Below are positions 44,861-54,900 of a DNA stretch of 64,000 bases, piece by piece. Both the position numbers and the translations under genes were made by a program. Source of the DNA: Aegilops tauschii subsp. strangulata (lineage: Eukaryota > Streptophyta > Magnoliopsida > Poales > Poaceae); contig NC_053040.3 in assembly GCF_002575655.3 (NCBI RefSeq), positions 150,847,148 through 150,911,147 on the forward strand. The letters are read 5' to 3'. The first letter of the stretch is position 1. Each line of letters begins with the position of its first letter. The notes under the pieces were generated by a model. It did no database searches, had not been told where the DNA came from, and was given only the letters and a program-made list of their open reading frames with translations.

Positions 44861-45242
44861 GTGCCTTTGTGCCTACCGTGCACTCTCTCGATATGTCTTT
44901 CTCTCCCCCTCCCCCACCCCAACAATGACAGCAGAAGGGTGACAACTCAATCTGATCGTAAACTATCAATTGGTTTCTCTCTCGAACATTGTGTCTCTGT
45001 GCCTCACTCAGTAGCCCCCTCAATATGTAGACTTCTCGCGCGCATAGCTGTAGTGACGATGACGCTGAACCCAGTGTGCCTCATTTTTACCGGCCTCATG
45101 TGATAGTTTTCACCCTGTTTTCTGTTAATTAACAAGGCAACCTTTTCTTTGTTACTACTAGTGAATCCAAAATCATTCGGGGCAGACATAAAATATATCA
45201 CTTCAACCCAATTATCGCAGTAACTATTTTAAAAGAAACTGG

Positions 45243-45465
45243 CTAGATGCCCGTGCGTTGCACGGAAAATCAAGATGCATTTGTATGAGTAGTTTATCTT
45301 GTGAGAGAAAAGGATGAACGAGGGAAGGCCGTATTTGCGAACGTGGAGAGGGGTGTGGGTAAATTTTTGCAAAATTGCCATAGTTTTCTTCCTATCCGTT
45401 AGATATAAATCCGATGACCTATATTGCAGGATGGCACGCACACCATCATCACCAACTCTGTTTTC
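45243..45465 (-). mobile_element. Candidate Helitron 3' end, copy 2
   Basis: On the minus strand it ends GGGCATCTAG, with a perfect hairpin CCGTGC-GTT/AAC-GCACGG at 45251-45265. The body is a direct repeat of 44338-44575. It is interrupted at 45466 by a Stowaway MITE. Confidence 0.45.
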
Positions 45466-45467
45466 TA

Positions 45468-45629
45468 CTCCCTCAGTTCCTAAATATTTGTCTTTTTAGA
45501 GATTTCAACAAGTGACTACATATGGAGCAAAATGAGTGAATATATACTCTAAAATATGTCTACATACACATCTGTATGTAGTAGTCCATTTGAAATCTGA
45601 AAAAGACAAATATTTAGGAACGGATGGAG
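45468..45629. mobile_element. Stowaway MITE
   Basis: CTCCCTCAGTTCCTAAATAT at one end and its inverse at the other, TA on both sides (45466-45467, 45630-45631), palindromic body. Confidence 0.92.
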
Positions 45630-45671
45630 TATTAGAGTAGACATGGAGATATATCAGCAACATGGTCTACA

Positions 45672-45745
45672 ACAAAAATGGGCTGGACTGGTTAGCGCCG
45701 GATGCTCGCAACGCGATGACATGAGTTCGAATTTTGTCTTTAACT
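45672..45745 (+). other. tRNA-like segment, possible SINE head
   Basis: TGGACTGGTTAGCGCCGG resembles an RNA polymerase III A box and GAGTTCGAATT a B box, at tRNA-like spacing. The cloverleaf does not close properly, so this is not called as a tRNA gene. It could be a decayed tRNA-derived SINE. Confidence 0.3.
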
Positions 45746-46244
45746 TTAGATTTTTATATTATATATTACTTATTTAATATATACTTCTTTCTCTACTGTA
45801 CTGACAGTGGAACCCATAGAGTACTTAGAATACAAGATTAAGGATGGACTTGTTTCTTTTTAACTTTTTGTACGAAGCTGTAGCCACCCTACAAGTCACG
45901 TGTACACTGTACATGCAATTAACTTTTTATAGAGGGACAATCATACACGCAATTAACTCAAATGGATTGGATGCCACTCTATTATTTCCAGCATAAGAGC
46001 ATCTCCAACAGCAGCCGGCAAATTTCCTCCCGTTTCCTTCCGCGGAGGACGACATCAAACGCCAGCGGCATACATTTTCACAACTCTAACCAACCAGATG
46101 AAATTCGTCCAAACACGGACTGATTTCATATAAGCATGAAGGATTTCGTATAAAAAGCTGGATCTTCATATAAACATGATGGATTTCATTACATTTACAT
46201 GAACTAAGCGGTGCCAATCCGACTATCTTGGTATAATTTTAATA
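45746..46244. other. No gene seen; AT-rich DNA
   Basis: AAGAGCATCTCCAACAGCAG at about 45995 resembles one end of a common grass MITE, but no matching opposite end is found. Confidence 0.5.
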
Positions 46245-46362
46245 CTCCCTCCGTCCGGAAATACTTGTCCTAGAAATGAATGTATCTAGACTTATTTTAG
46301 TTATAGATACATACAATTTATCCATTCTTAGAACAAAAATTTCCCGCTAGCTGGAGAGGGAG
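46245..46362. mobile_element. Stowaway MITE, right half degenerate
   Basis: Starts CTCCCTCCGTCCGGAAATAC after TA and ends GAGAGGGAG before TA (46363-46364). The right inverted repeat has decayed. Confidence 0.8.
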
Positions 46363-47410
46363 TACATAATCTAAATGGCCGCCCGCGGATCCCTTTGTCT
46401 TCCTCATGTCCGACAGACACTTTGCGGGGTCGACGAAGGTCCTCGGAAGAGACGAAGAAGCAAAGAAACCACCTGAATGCGCAGTCGTTGCCTCGGCGGT
46501 GGCCTTCATGGGATCCGAGTGGCGGCGGCCTCCCGTGTTCTACTTCTCCTCGATGATGGCGGCGGACACGGAGAAGCTGGCCACCGACTCGTCGCTGTCC
46601 ACGCACCCGGCTTCTGTCTCTGCCTGCATGGCGCTGCCGCAGCACGGGAGGCGCGCCCACAGACACGGGAGGCGTGGTACGACGCGATAGCGACGACGCC
46701 CGTACCGGTGTGCTCGCCGCCGTGCCGGCATGGAGCAACTCGCCACTCCTCATCGAGCTGAACTGGAGCGGCGACTTGCTGAACCACGCGCCTACTTGGG
46801 GCGGCAACTGGCTCCGTCGGGCCAAGCGAGGTTGGTGAAGCACCGAGCGGCCTCGCCCGTATCCGGAGGGCTCGGCGGGCCACCCAGCCGTATAATATGC
46901 CGGAGAACGGCTCCTCGGAATCCATCGAAAGAGTGGATAAATTGGTGAAGGCGGAGATGGGGGAGCGGCGGAGGGGTGTGATTCTTGCCCGCTATCTGTC
47001 TGGCCTCATGTAAATAGAGGGCAGACGGTAGGAGCTTGGCCGGCGTCTGGCCTCGTTTAAACTGAGGGCGGACGGGAGGAGCTCGGCCAGTGTTGCGTTT
47101 AATTCCGGCCCGCTCATGAACGGACGTGTGGCCGGAGTAGGTTTCTCGGTTTGCATGCGGGTTTAACGGAGGGGTTTGATGGAGGCGAGGAGGCGTGTTC
47201 AGCCGGGCGTGCAGCGGGCGGTGCAGTACTACTATTCGATTTGACAGTGGGCGGCGCAGTTCCCGATACGGCTTTAATGCAGACGAGCGAGGGAGTAGTG
47301 GTTCTCGAAATGTTGAACGGCCAATGCATCCTCCTTCAATTAATGCATGAGGGAAGTAATGGGAGGAGGACCGGGTAAAGAGGCTGCACGATGTGAATGC
47401 AACGCAGTTT
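46363..47410. other. GC-rich region upstream of the host-gene candidate, unassigned
   Basis: Overlapping ORFs of 94-223 codons on both strands (for example minus 46792-47463) without recognised domains. A 47-bp unit starting GTCTGGCCTC is tandemly duplicated at 46998-47090. It could be the gene's distal promoter plus fragments of an older gene or element. Confidence 0.4.
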
Positions 47411-47417
47411 GCCCACA

Positions 47418-47423
47418 TATAAA
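47418..47423 (+). promoter_or_regulatory. TATA box of the host-gene candidate
   Basis: ACATATAAAGG, 95 bp before the start codon at 47518, leaving a leader of about 65 bases that is rich in C and A (CCAAGCACCTACACTAAG), as in many plant genes. Confidence 0.65.
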
Positions 47424-47517
47424 GGTGCCCCTCCATTCCAATGCATCTCCACATCGTACGCACCTAAGCATTTTCCCAAGCACCTACACTAAGCGCAAAA
47501 GAGCTCACTCCAGACGC

Positions 47518-48060
47518 ATGACGGCGACGCGCGTGAGCGGCCAGCGGCTGTGCCAGATGGTCCACGACGTTGGCCTGCGGCATGGCGCCGAGGATCTTCT
47601 CCAGACGGTGTTGGAGACCGGCTGGTGGATGGGCGCTGTCGACGCCAACTACGACTCTCAGTTGGACCAGATGATCGTTGCCCCCACCAACAAGTTCACC
47701 GTCCTCAAGAAGCTCGCGGAAGACATCGCCGTACTCCTCCAGCCCGCGCGCCCGGGCTCCTCATTGCCTGCCACCCTAATCGGCCTCCATGGCCGGAACC
47801 TCTTTCTAGCACTGGTGGCCCTGCGACTGCCCGCCGATGCCACGAAGAATGTCCACCTGGAGGTCGCGCTCGCCGCGAGGCGCCTCGCCCTGGTAGAATT
47901 CGTCGACCTACACATCCACGTGTACGAGCAAATCATGTACATAGGTATCTACAAGGCCAGTGAGGACGCTACGACGTTGGCCTTCCTTAACCGGCTGGAA
48001 GCCTTGGATGCCTTTGCTGAGAAGCACCTCGACCTCGCCACCAAAGCCGCCGCTCCTTAG
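47518..48060 (+). CDS. Uncharacterised intronless protein, 180 aa (host-gene candidate)
   Basis: Start MTATRVSGQRLCQMVHDVG, end DLATKAAAP. I chose this ATG because it is the first after the TATA box and leader. The earlier in-frame Met (47347) lies upstream of the TATA box. Third codon positions are strongly G/C, as in grass genes. The protein is predicted mostly helical, with Leu/Ala-rich helices and a WWMGAVDANYDSQLDQ stretch. There is no signal peptide, membrane segment or known catalytic motif, and I do not recognise the family. It sits outside any recognised element. Element A inserted 202 bp after its stop, perhaps in the 3' untranslated region. It might be a lineage-specific gene or a gene fragment. 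Confidence 0.6.
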   Translation: MTATRVSGQRLCQMVHDVGLRHGAEDLLQTVLETGWWMGAVDANYDSQLDQMIVAPTNKFTVLKKLAEDIAVLLQPARPGSSLPATLIGLHGRNLFLALVALRLPADATKNVHLEVALAARRLALVEFVDLHIHVYEQIMYIGIYKASEDATTLAFLNRLEALDAFAEKHLDLATKAAAP

Positions 48061-48262
48061 CCGCCGGGCGGTGGCCTGGCGCACTAAGTTGAGGAGGAAG
48101 AGGTCGTACGTTGATGGATGCATCTTTCTTCTTGCCTTCTGTAACCACCACTACGATCGCATCATCATCGTGGCCTTAATTCTTATTGTGGTGTTGCATT
48201 CTCGTTCCAGTCAATACCGACATATGCGATCCCTTTGCTTAATTATATGTGTTGGTGTGGAA

Positions 48263-49461
48263 TGACACCTATGGGATCACAAGAATCCCTACTACGGTTG
48301 CCGGGGCGCAGGGTTGCAAGAAGAGCAGTATCAGTAGTCAGTGCGAGGATCGTTTACCTAGGTTCGGGCCGCGAGGATGCGTAAAACCCTAGTCCTGCTT
48401 TGGTGGGTGTATTTCAGAGAGTTCTTGGGCTCTCGAACTAGTTGTGGTGAGTGTGCGGTTCGAAAGAGCCGAATCCTTTTCCAGTATGCCATGGGCCTCC
48501 TTTTATAGGTGAAAGGGGCTGCCACAGTGGCATACAGGAGGTGGAAAGGCGTACAGTATTGCGAGCTTATCGTCGTATTACAGGACAAGACGCATTTAAT
48601 GCGCCGCTGAGGTGTCCCCTAGCTTTATCGGGGACGGGGGTGAGGCCCGTCCCGTCCGTCGCCGCTCCTCCTCGCTTCGACACACGCCCTGGACAGCGAT
48701 GCGTGCGGCGCCATGTAGGCAGGCAGGCAGCCGAGGTGGCGCGGTGGTAGGGTCTTCACGAAGATCCGCATGCCGCCACGCAGGTGCCTGCTGAGTTGGC
48801 CTGGAAGCTGCATGTTGCCACGCAGGTGCGTGCCCAGCTTGTTTGGGCTGGCAGCTGCATGCGAACGGAGGTGGAGACTTGCTTGGTGCGGGCCTGGCAG
48901 TGGCCCTGTTGGCGTCTTCGGCGAGAGCCTTGCCGGGGGGCCCGCCAAGGGTCTTGCCGTGGGGCTCGGCAAGGGTCTTGCCGTGGTGCGCTGTCGTCCC
49001 CGGCAAGGACCTTGCCGGGGGTCTTGTGGTTCCCCCCGGCAAGGATCTTGCCGAGGATTGTTGTCTTCTAATCCTCATCTGATCTTGAATATTCCTTGTC
49101 TTCACAAAGATCTGCATGCCACCACAGAGGTGCCTCCCGAGCCCTGGCCCCACGTGGATGATGGTGTTGGGGACCGTGGGCTCAAGGGTGGCTCGCTCTG
49201 TTGGTGTGGGGCGAGCTGCCCCGGCAAGGGTCTTGCCGGGGCCGCTGAGGCCGCCCCCGGCAAGGGTCTTGCTGGGGGAAACTGCTCCGCCCCTCTGCTT
49301 CTTTGCGTCCTTGGTCTTGGCGTTGCTCTGGTTGTCTTGGGCTTCGGTTTTACATTGGTTCACCTCCCCTGTTCTGCTTGGTGCAACCATGGGCGCGGGT
49401 CTGACTGCCCGTGCACAAGTAAAGGGGTACAAAAGTGCGTCCCTCCTTTTGTACACCGACA
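48263..49461 (-). repeat. 3' LTR of element A, with six CCGGCAAGG palindromes
   Basis: 1,199 bp, TGACACCTATGGG to GTACACCGACA on the plus strand, followed by the purine-rich tract (minus CCCGGGGGCTCC). The palindromes lie between 48944 and 49278; the best has arms CCCCGGCAAGG and CCTTGCCGGGG around one base (about 48999-49021). Confidence 0.85.
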
Positions 49462-49968
49462 GGAGCCCCCGGGCCTGGGCCACACATAAGCGCGACACTT
49501 TGTTGGGCCAGGCCCAAAATGGTGCGCGGGCACGCGGGGGTAAAACTTTTCGCGCGCTGCGCTTCCCACGACCCGCGCGTGACGCGGCGTGGCGTGGAGG
49601 GGTGCGCGTGACATGGGCGGCATGCGTGGGGCTGTTCCCGCATGCATGCGTCACATCGTGGTAAAGAGGCGGCTCACGCCTTCCCCATAAAAAGAGGGAG
49701 GCGTGGAGGCGCGGCTCATTTACCGTGCGGGGCCGGGTCGCGGTCTTCAAGGCGTCCACACCCCATGATCACAGGGTGGGGAGAGGTCACCTCACCCGTC
49801 CCCTCGATTCTGCATGTTCGCCATGCGTCCTCCATGCGCTTGGGATGGCAAGCGGTGGAGGCGGGAAACCGGGCCGTCGCTGGTTGGGTCAGCGGGTCGG
49901 TCCCGATTCCCTGCGCCTCTGGTGGCTGGATTGGCCGAGCGGGGCGGCCGAGCCCCGACCCCACCCCT
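49462..49968 (+). other. Promoter region of the element A antisense gene
   Basis: GC-rich, with GCGCG/CGTG-rich stretches (49520-49620). No supportable ORF. Confidence 0.5.
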
Positions 49969-49975
49969 TTATAAG
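49969..49975 (+). promoter_or_regulatory. TATA box of the element A antisense gene
   Basis: CCTTTATAAGG, 85 bp before the Met at 50054. Same spacing class as in elements B and C. Confidence 0.6.
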
Positions 49976-50053
49976 GAGGGGGAAGGGGGGATGGCGTCCC
50001 GCACTCTTCTGTCATCTATCTCCTCTCGCTTCTGCTTCTTCCTTTCGCTCGCC

Positions 50054-50703
50054 ATGGAGAAAGGGAATCCTGGTCTTTCGACGGTGGCGGCGAGGGTCGC
50101 CGCTCGACAGCGTGTCCCTCCTCCTCCTGAGCCCGCGGTGGTGGAGCCTGCCGCGAGGGGAAGGGGCGAGGCCGTGGGCGAGGCCGGGGCAGAGGTCGTA
50201 GTGCTCGGGGAAGAGGAGGACGGGGCGGCGCGCCGGCTTCGCCCCCGCCAATGATGCCTTTTCCGATGGAAGGCCATGTCGGAGACCAGCCCCGCGAGTT
50301 CTTCATCAGGCTGCGCCGGCCTCCGCATCGCCGTCTTCGTCTTCCCGCCCCGTTTGCTCAGGAGATGGAGCGTGACCCGCCCCAATCCCTCAGATTGCAC
50401 ATGAGGGGCTGTGGGAATGGGGGCACGCGGGTCGATGTCGACTTCCCGGCTCCTCGGGTCATGTACCTCCGTCGCGGATGGAAGACGTTTGCTCGCATCC
50501 ACAGCCTGACGGTGGGGCTCGTCCTCTACTTCAAATTAATGGAGGACGGCCTGCTCTCCGTCAAGGTCTTCGGAGACTTCGGGACTCGCCTGAAGTGCTG
50601 CGTGGAGAGCTCCTCCGATGGAGATTCCGACGATGGAAGCTCTTCCTCGAGCGAAAGTGACGAGGAGGATAGCGGGGCAGATGATGGGGACGAGTCCGAC
50701 TAG
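50054..50703 (+). pseudogene. Antisense gene of element A: Arg-Gly-rich segment plus B3-like domain, acidic Ser tail (frameshifted)
   Basis: Met at 50054 (MEKGNPGLSTVAARVAARQRV) opens a frame that must shift at about 50130-50180 to reach the rest: an RGRGRGR-type run resembling AT-hook or RGG motifs, then from about 50250 a B3-like domain: REFFIRLRR, LRLPAPFAQEMERDPPQSLRL, RVDVDFPAPRVMYLRRGWKTF, ARIHSLTVGLVLYFKLMEDG, LLSVKVFGDFG. The tail SSSDGDSDDGSSSSSESDEE is acidic and ends at 50703. The GW-x-x-F...L-x-x-G...L-x-F order is the B3 pattern. Without the shift, the 150-codon frame from Met 50251 still encodes the full B3 part. Confidence 0.72.
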
Positions 50704-51955
50704 GCGTCGGACGCCCCGCGCCTGGGCGGGTGCGGCAGCAGCAGCATCTGCACCTGGCCGCTCCTCCGACAGAGTTTTGCCGGGGGTGGGGCCAGCTCCT
50801 TGAACTTCTCGGGGCCGTCTCCTTGGACGGGTGGCGTTGGGAGGCTGCGGAAGAGGAAGAGGGCGGGTGGCAAGGCCGTCAACTCGGAGTACGCGGGCAC
50901 CGACGCCTTCATTGCGTATTGCCGGTCCTGCCGCCTCGTCTTCCAGCTCCTTTCCCGGCACCGTCATCACCGGCCAACCCGTGGGCGGCCACCGAGGTCT
51001 TCTCTTGGTGCTTTCTGCTGCTCGTAGCTCGCCTAGGCGCCCCTTTTGCCCTTTCGCCTCCTTGACCTGCCTCCTGAGGAGAGGGACACGAAAGGGATTA
51101 TGGGCATCTTATCTCTTTTTTAATCTGTAAGCCTTCGGGCCTTGTTAAATTTAAAGCTTGTAATCCCCCTTGTTCATGTTTTTCATTCCGTATGGACTGT
51201 ACCTGTGTGGGATGCTTTTAATGAAAAAAGGGATGTTTGCCGGGTTTTTCGTTCGTCGGTAGACCCCGCGACAAGGAGCGAATCCTTGTTACAATTTAAG
51301 ATAAACGTTTTCACCCGGCAACAGGCCTTGCCGTCTCCCCACTTCGCTCGACCATTCTCGCGCCCTTGGCGGAGGCAGGGATGAAGCGGGCTTAGGCTCC
51401 TCGTTCTACTTCCTTGCCACCGCGACTACAACCAAATCCGGGCCCAGGAGATAATCCGTGGGTATAGAAAAGGGGAGCACGGTGGCCTAGAAATAAAACG
51501 AGGTTTCACATAACCCAGTTCCGTTCCGAAATGCATGATAGAGGATGAAAGACTTATCTAGATCTGCAGCCCCCAGCAACCTTGTCTTGCCGCGGTTGGA
51601 TCCTTGTGCTTGCAGCCCCCGGCAACTCTGGTTTGCCGGGGTCGGGACGCCGATCCGTTTCCTTTCTCCCAAGTAGCTCAGCGGAAGTGCTCATGTGCCC
51701 TGCAAACCAAAGGAGGACAGAAAAGAAACAGATAGACACGCACTCGACCTCTAGGCTAGGGGTTAGTCGCCGCTAAGCACTATCAACCCTAACCAAGGAA
51801 GAGACTCGACCTAGCATGCATGCTATAACTTAGGGCGCCAGCGCCTCATTTATTTATGCTCAGGGTCTGCGCCTGGCTTTGTACGAAGGGTTACATGCCT
51901 TGCCGGCAAAGCTTGTACAAAAGGTGGCTTGCCGGGAGGCCCGGCAAACCGCGCC
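50704..51955. other. Element A spacer, no gene seen
   Basis: 3' regions of the antisense gene and of pol. AATGAAAAAAGGGATG near 51220 may hold a polyadenylation signal for the antisense transcript. No other support. Confidence 0.6.
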
Positions 51956-54900
51956 TTATGGGTAAAACTTGCGAAGATGCTCGATGTTCCAGGAGTTACT
52001 CACTGGGACAACATCTTTGGTCTCCAGGCGGACTGCGCCAGGCCTGGTGACTCGTATTACCCGATAAGGGCCTTCCCACTTCGGCGTCAACATGTTGGAA
52101 TTCTTGGCCGACTAAACGCGCCAAAGAACAAGGTCGCCTTCCTCAAAGCTTCGGGCATGAACCTTGCGGCTATGGTAGCGGCGCAAGGGTTGCTGGTAGC
52201 GTGCTGCTCTCACAGCCGCCCGAAGACGATCTTCCTCAAGGAGCGTCGCGTCATCTTGGCGCAACTGCTCTTGCTCAAGCTTGTCATAAGCGAGCACTCG
52301 AGGTGACCCGTATATGAGTTCCATGGGGAGAACTGCTTCCGCCCCGTATACCAGGGCAAAAGGTGTCTGGCTGGTGGCTCGATTTGGCGTCGTCCTGATC
52401 GACCAAAGAACCGCCGGCAACTCATCAATCCAGCGCCTTCCACTCTTGTGCAGCTTGTCAAAGGTCTTTGTTCTCAGGCCTCGCAACACTTCAGCATTTG
52501 CCCTCTCCGCTTGGCCGTTGCTCCATGGGTGTGCCACGGAAGCAAAACAAACCTTGCTACCGAGGTCTTGAATGTATTGCATGAAGGTGTGGCTTGTGAA
52601 CTGCGTGCCGTTGTCGGTGATGACTCTGTTTGGCACACCAAAACGGCAGACCAGTCCCTTGAAGAACTTGACGGCCGACTGAGCAGTCACCTTTCTCACT
52701 GCTTCCACTTCCGGCCACTTTGTGAACTTGTCAATCGCAACGTACAAGTACTCAAAGCCCCCGACGGCGCGGGGGAAAGGGCCCAGTATATCGAGCCCCC
52801 AGACCGAGAATGGCCAGGAGAGAGGGATTGTTTAAAGGGCTTGAGCTGGTTGGTGAAGCTTCTTTGAATGGAACTGATACACTTCACACTTGGTTACTAG
52901 TGCCGTCGCATCCTGGAGGGCAGTGGGCCAGAAGAAACCTTGCCGGAACGCCTTTCCGACAAGGGCCCTCAACCCTATGTGGGAGCCACATATGCCTCCA
53001 TGTATCTCTGCCAACAGCTCCAGTCCTTCCTCCCGGGGGATGCACTTCAGTTTCACACCATTCGGCCTTCTCCTGTACAGGATGTCATCGACGAACTGGT
53101 ACAGGGCGGACCGACGGGCTACTTTCTCCGCTTCTTCCTGCTCCTCAGGAAGCTCCCCTATTTGGAGGAATTGGACGGTATGCTGCGCCTGAGGCTCGAC
53201 GGCAAGGACCAAAGGCATCTCTTCCGCCATGGGAGCAGCTATCTCTACGGCCAGGGCTTGATGCCCTGCCGGACCCAGTTGCTCTTGGGCAGGCCCAGCA
53301 TGCGCGGCAGCACCCTTGCCGGCAGCCCCAGGGGGCTCGGTAGGAAAGTACTTGCTGGGACCTTACTTCCTCCGCTTGTTCTGCCTCGTTGATGGCTCGA
53401 CGGATGGTTGAGTTAACCGGAGCAAAAAGGTACCTGGTTCCACATGTAGCTTGAATGCAGCACGCTTTGACAGGTAATCGGCGATGTTGTTCTCCATTCG
53501 GGGGACGTGCTCCGCTTGGATACCGTCAAAGCGTTCCTCCAGTTTCCTCACCTCATCTACGTAGGCCTCCATCAATGGGCTCTGGTAATCCTTGTTGACC
53601 TGCCTAACAACAAGCTGCGAGTCACCCCTGACGATGAGCTTCTTAACCCCGAGGTCTGTCGCGATCCTGAGACCGGCGAGCAATCCCTCGTACTCAGCAG
53701 TGTTGTTGGTGGACTTCTCCCTGGGGAAGTGCATCTGGATCACGTACTTGAGGTGCTCTCCGGTGGGCGCGACGAGCAGCACACCGGCACCGGCGCCTTG
53801 CAGCGAGAAAGCCCCATCAAAGTACATGATCCAGTCGCGGTCTGCTTCCTTGCCGGGGAGAGTGGTCTCCTGGATTTCTTCGTCAGGCGTTGAGGTCCAT
53901 TCTGCAATGAACTCCGCCAAGACTCTGCTCTGGATTGTCGAGGTACTTTCAAATTTCAAACCAAAACTGGACAACTCCAAGGCCCATTCCACAATCCTTC
54001 CGGTCGCATCTGGGTTATGCAGTATCCGTTGCAACGGGAGGTGGGTGATGACAGTGATCTCGTGGGCTTGGAAGTAATGACGCAGCTTCCTCGAGGCCAT
54101 AAGGAGGCCGAAGAGCAATTTCTGCACGCCGGAGTACCTCGATCTCGCTCCCCGCAAGAGGGAGCTGACAAAGTAAACCGGGTGCTGCATCATCTTCTTC
54201 TTCTGCACCACCTCACTCGACTGCGCGGGCACTGCCTTGGTGGCATCAGACTCTGCCGGGGGCCTCGCCTTGCCGGCACCAGGCCCTGTCGGGGGAATCT
54301 TTGGCTTGCCATCCACTTGTTCTGCCGCCGTCACTGGTTCCTCGTCGACCTCCCTCTATGCCACCAGTGCGGCGCTGACCACCTGATTCATCGCCGCCAG
54401 ATACAGCAGCAACGGCTCTTGTGGTTTAGGCGCAACCAGTATTGGCGTGGAGGAAAGGTATTTCTTCAGATCCTGCAATGCTGCCTCGGCTTCTGGGGTC
54501 CACTCCATTGGGCCTGCCTTCTTCAAGATTTTGAAGAAAGGAAGGGCGCGCTCGGCAGACTTGGAGATGAATCGGCTCATGGCGGCGACGCAGCCGGTGA
54601 GCCGACGCACATCCTTGATCCGCTTGGGCGCCTCAATCTACTCAATAGCCTTGATTTTGTCTTGTTTTGCCTCGATCCCGCGTTGCGACACAAAGAACCC
54701 GAGAAGCTTGCCGGACGGAACGCCTAAGACACACTTTTCAAGGTTCGGCTTGAGGTTGATCTTGCGCAGGTTGGCAAATGTCTCTTCCAGATCTTGCACA
54801 AGAGTCGCCTCGTCTTTGGTTTTGACCACTATGTCATCCATGTACGCCTCCATATTTCTATGGACCTGAGGTTCGAAACCAATTTGGACTGCTCTTGCAA

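Noticed and set aside
45672..45745. Functional tRNA gene
   Set aside because: Only box-like similarity; acceptor and anticodon stems do not close convincingly.
46328..47463. Overlapping ORFs upstream of the gene candidate (171, 139 and 223 codons)
   Set aside because: No recognised domain, mutually overlapping on both strands, no promoter or splice support.
48596..49759. 387-codon minus ORF across the LTR of element A
   Set aside because: Crosses the LTR boundary at 49461 and is rich in repeat-derived KTLAG / ARSLPG peptides from the CCGGCAAGG palindromes.
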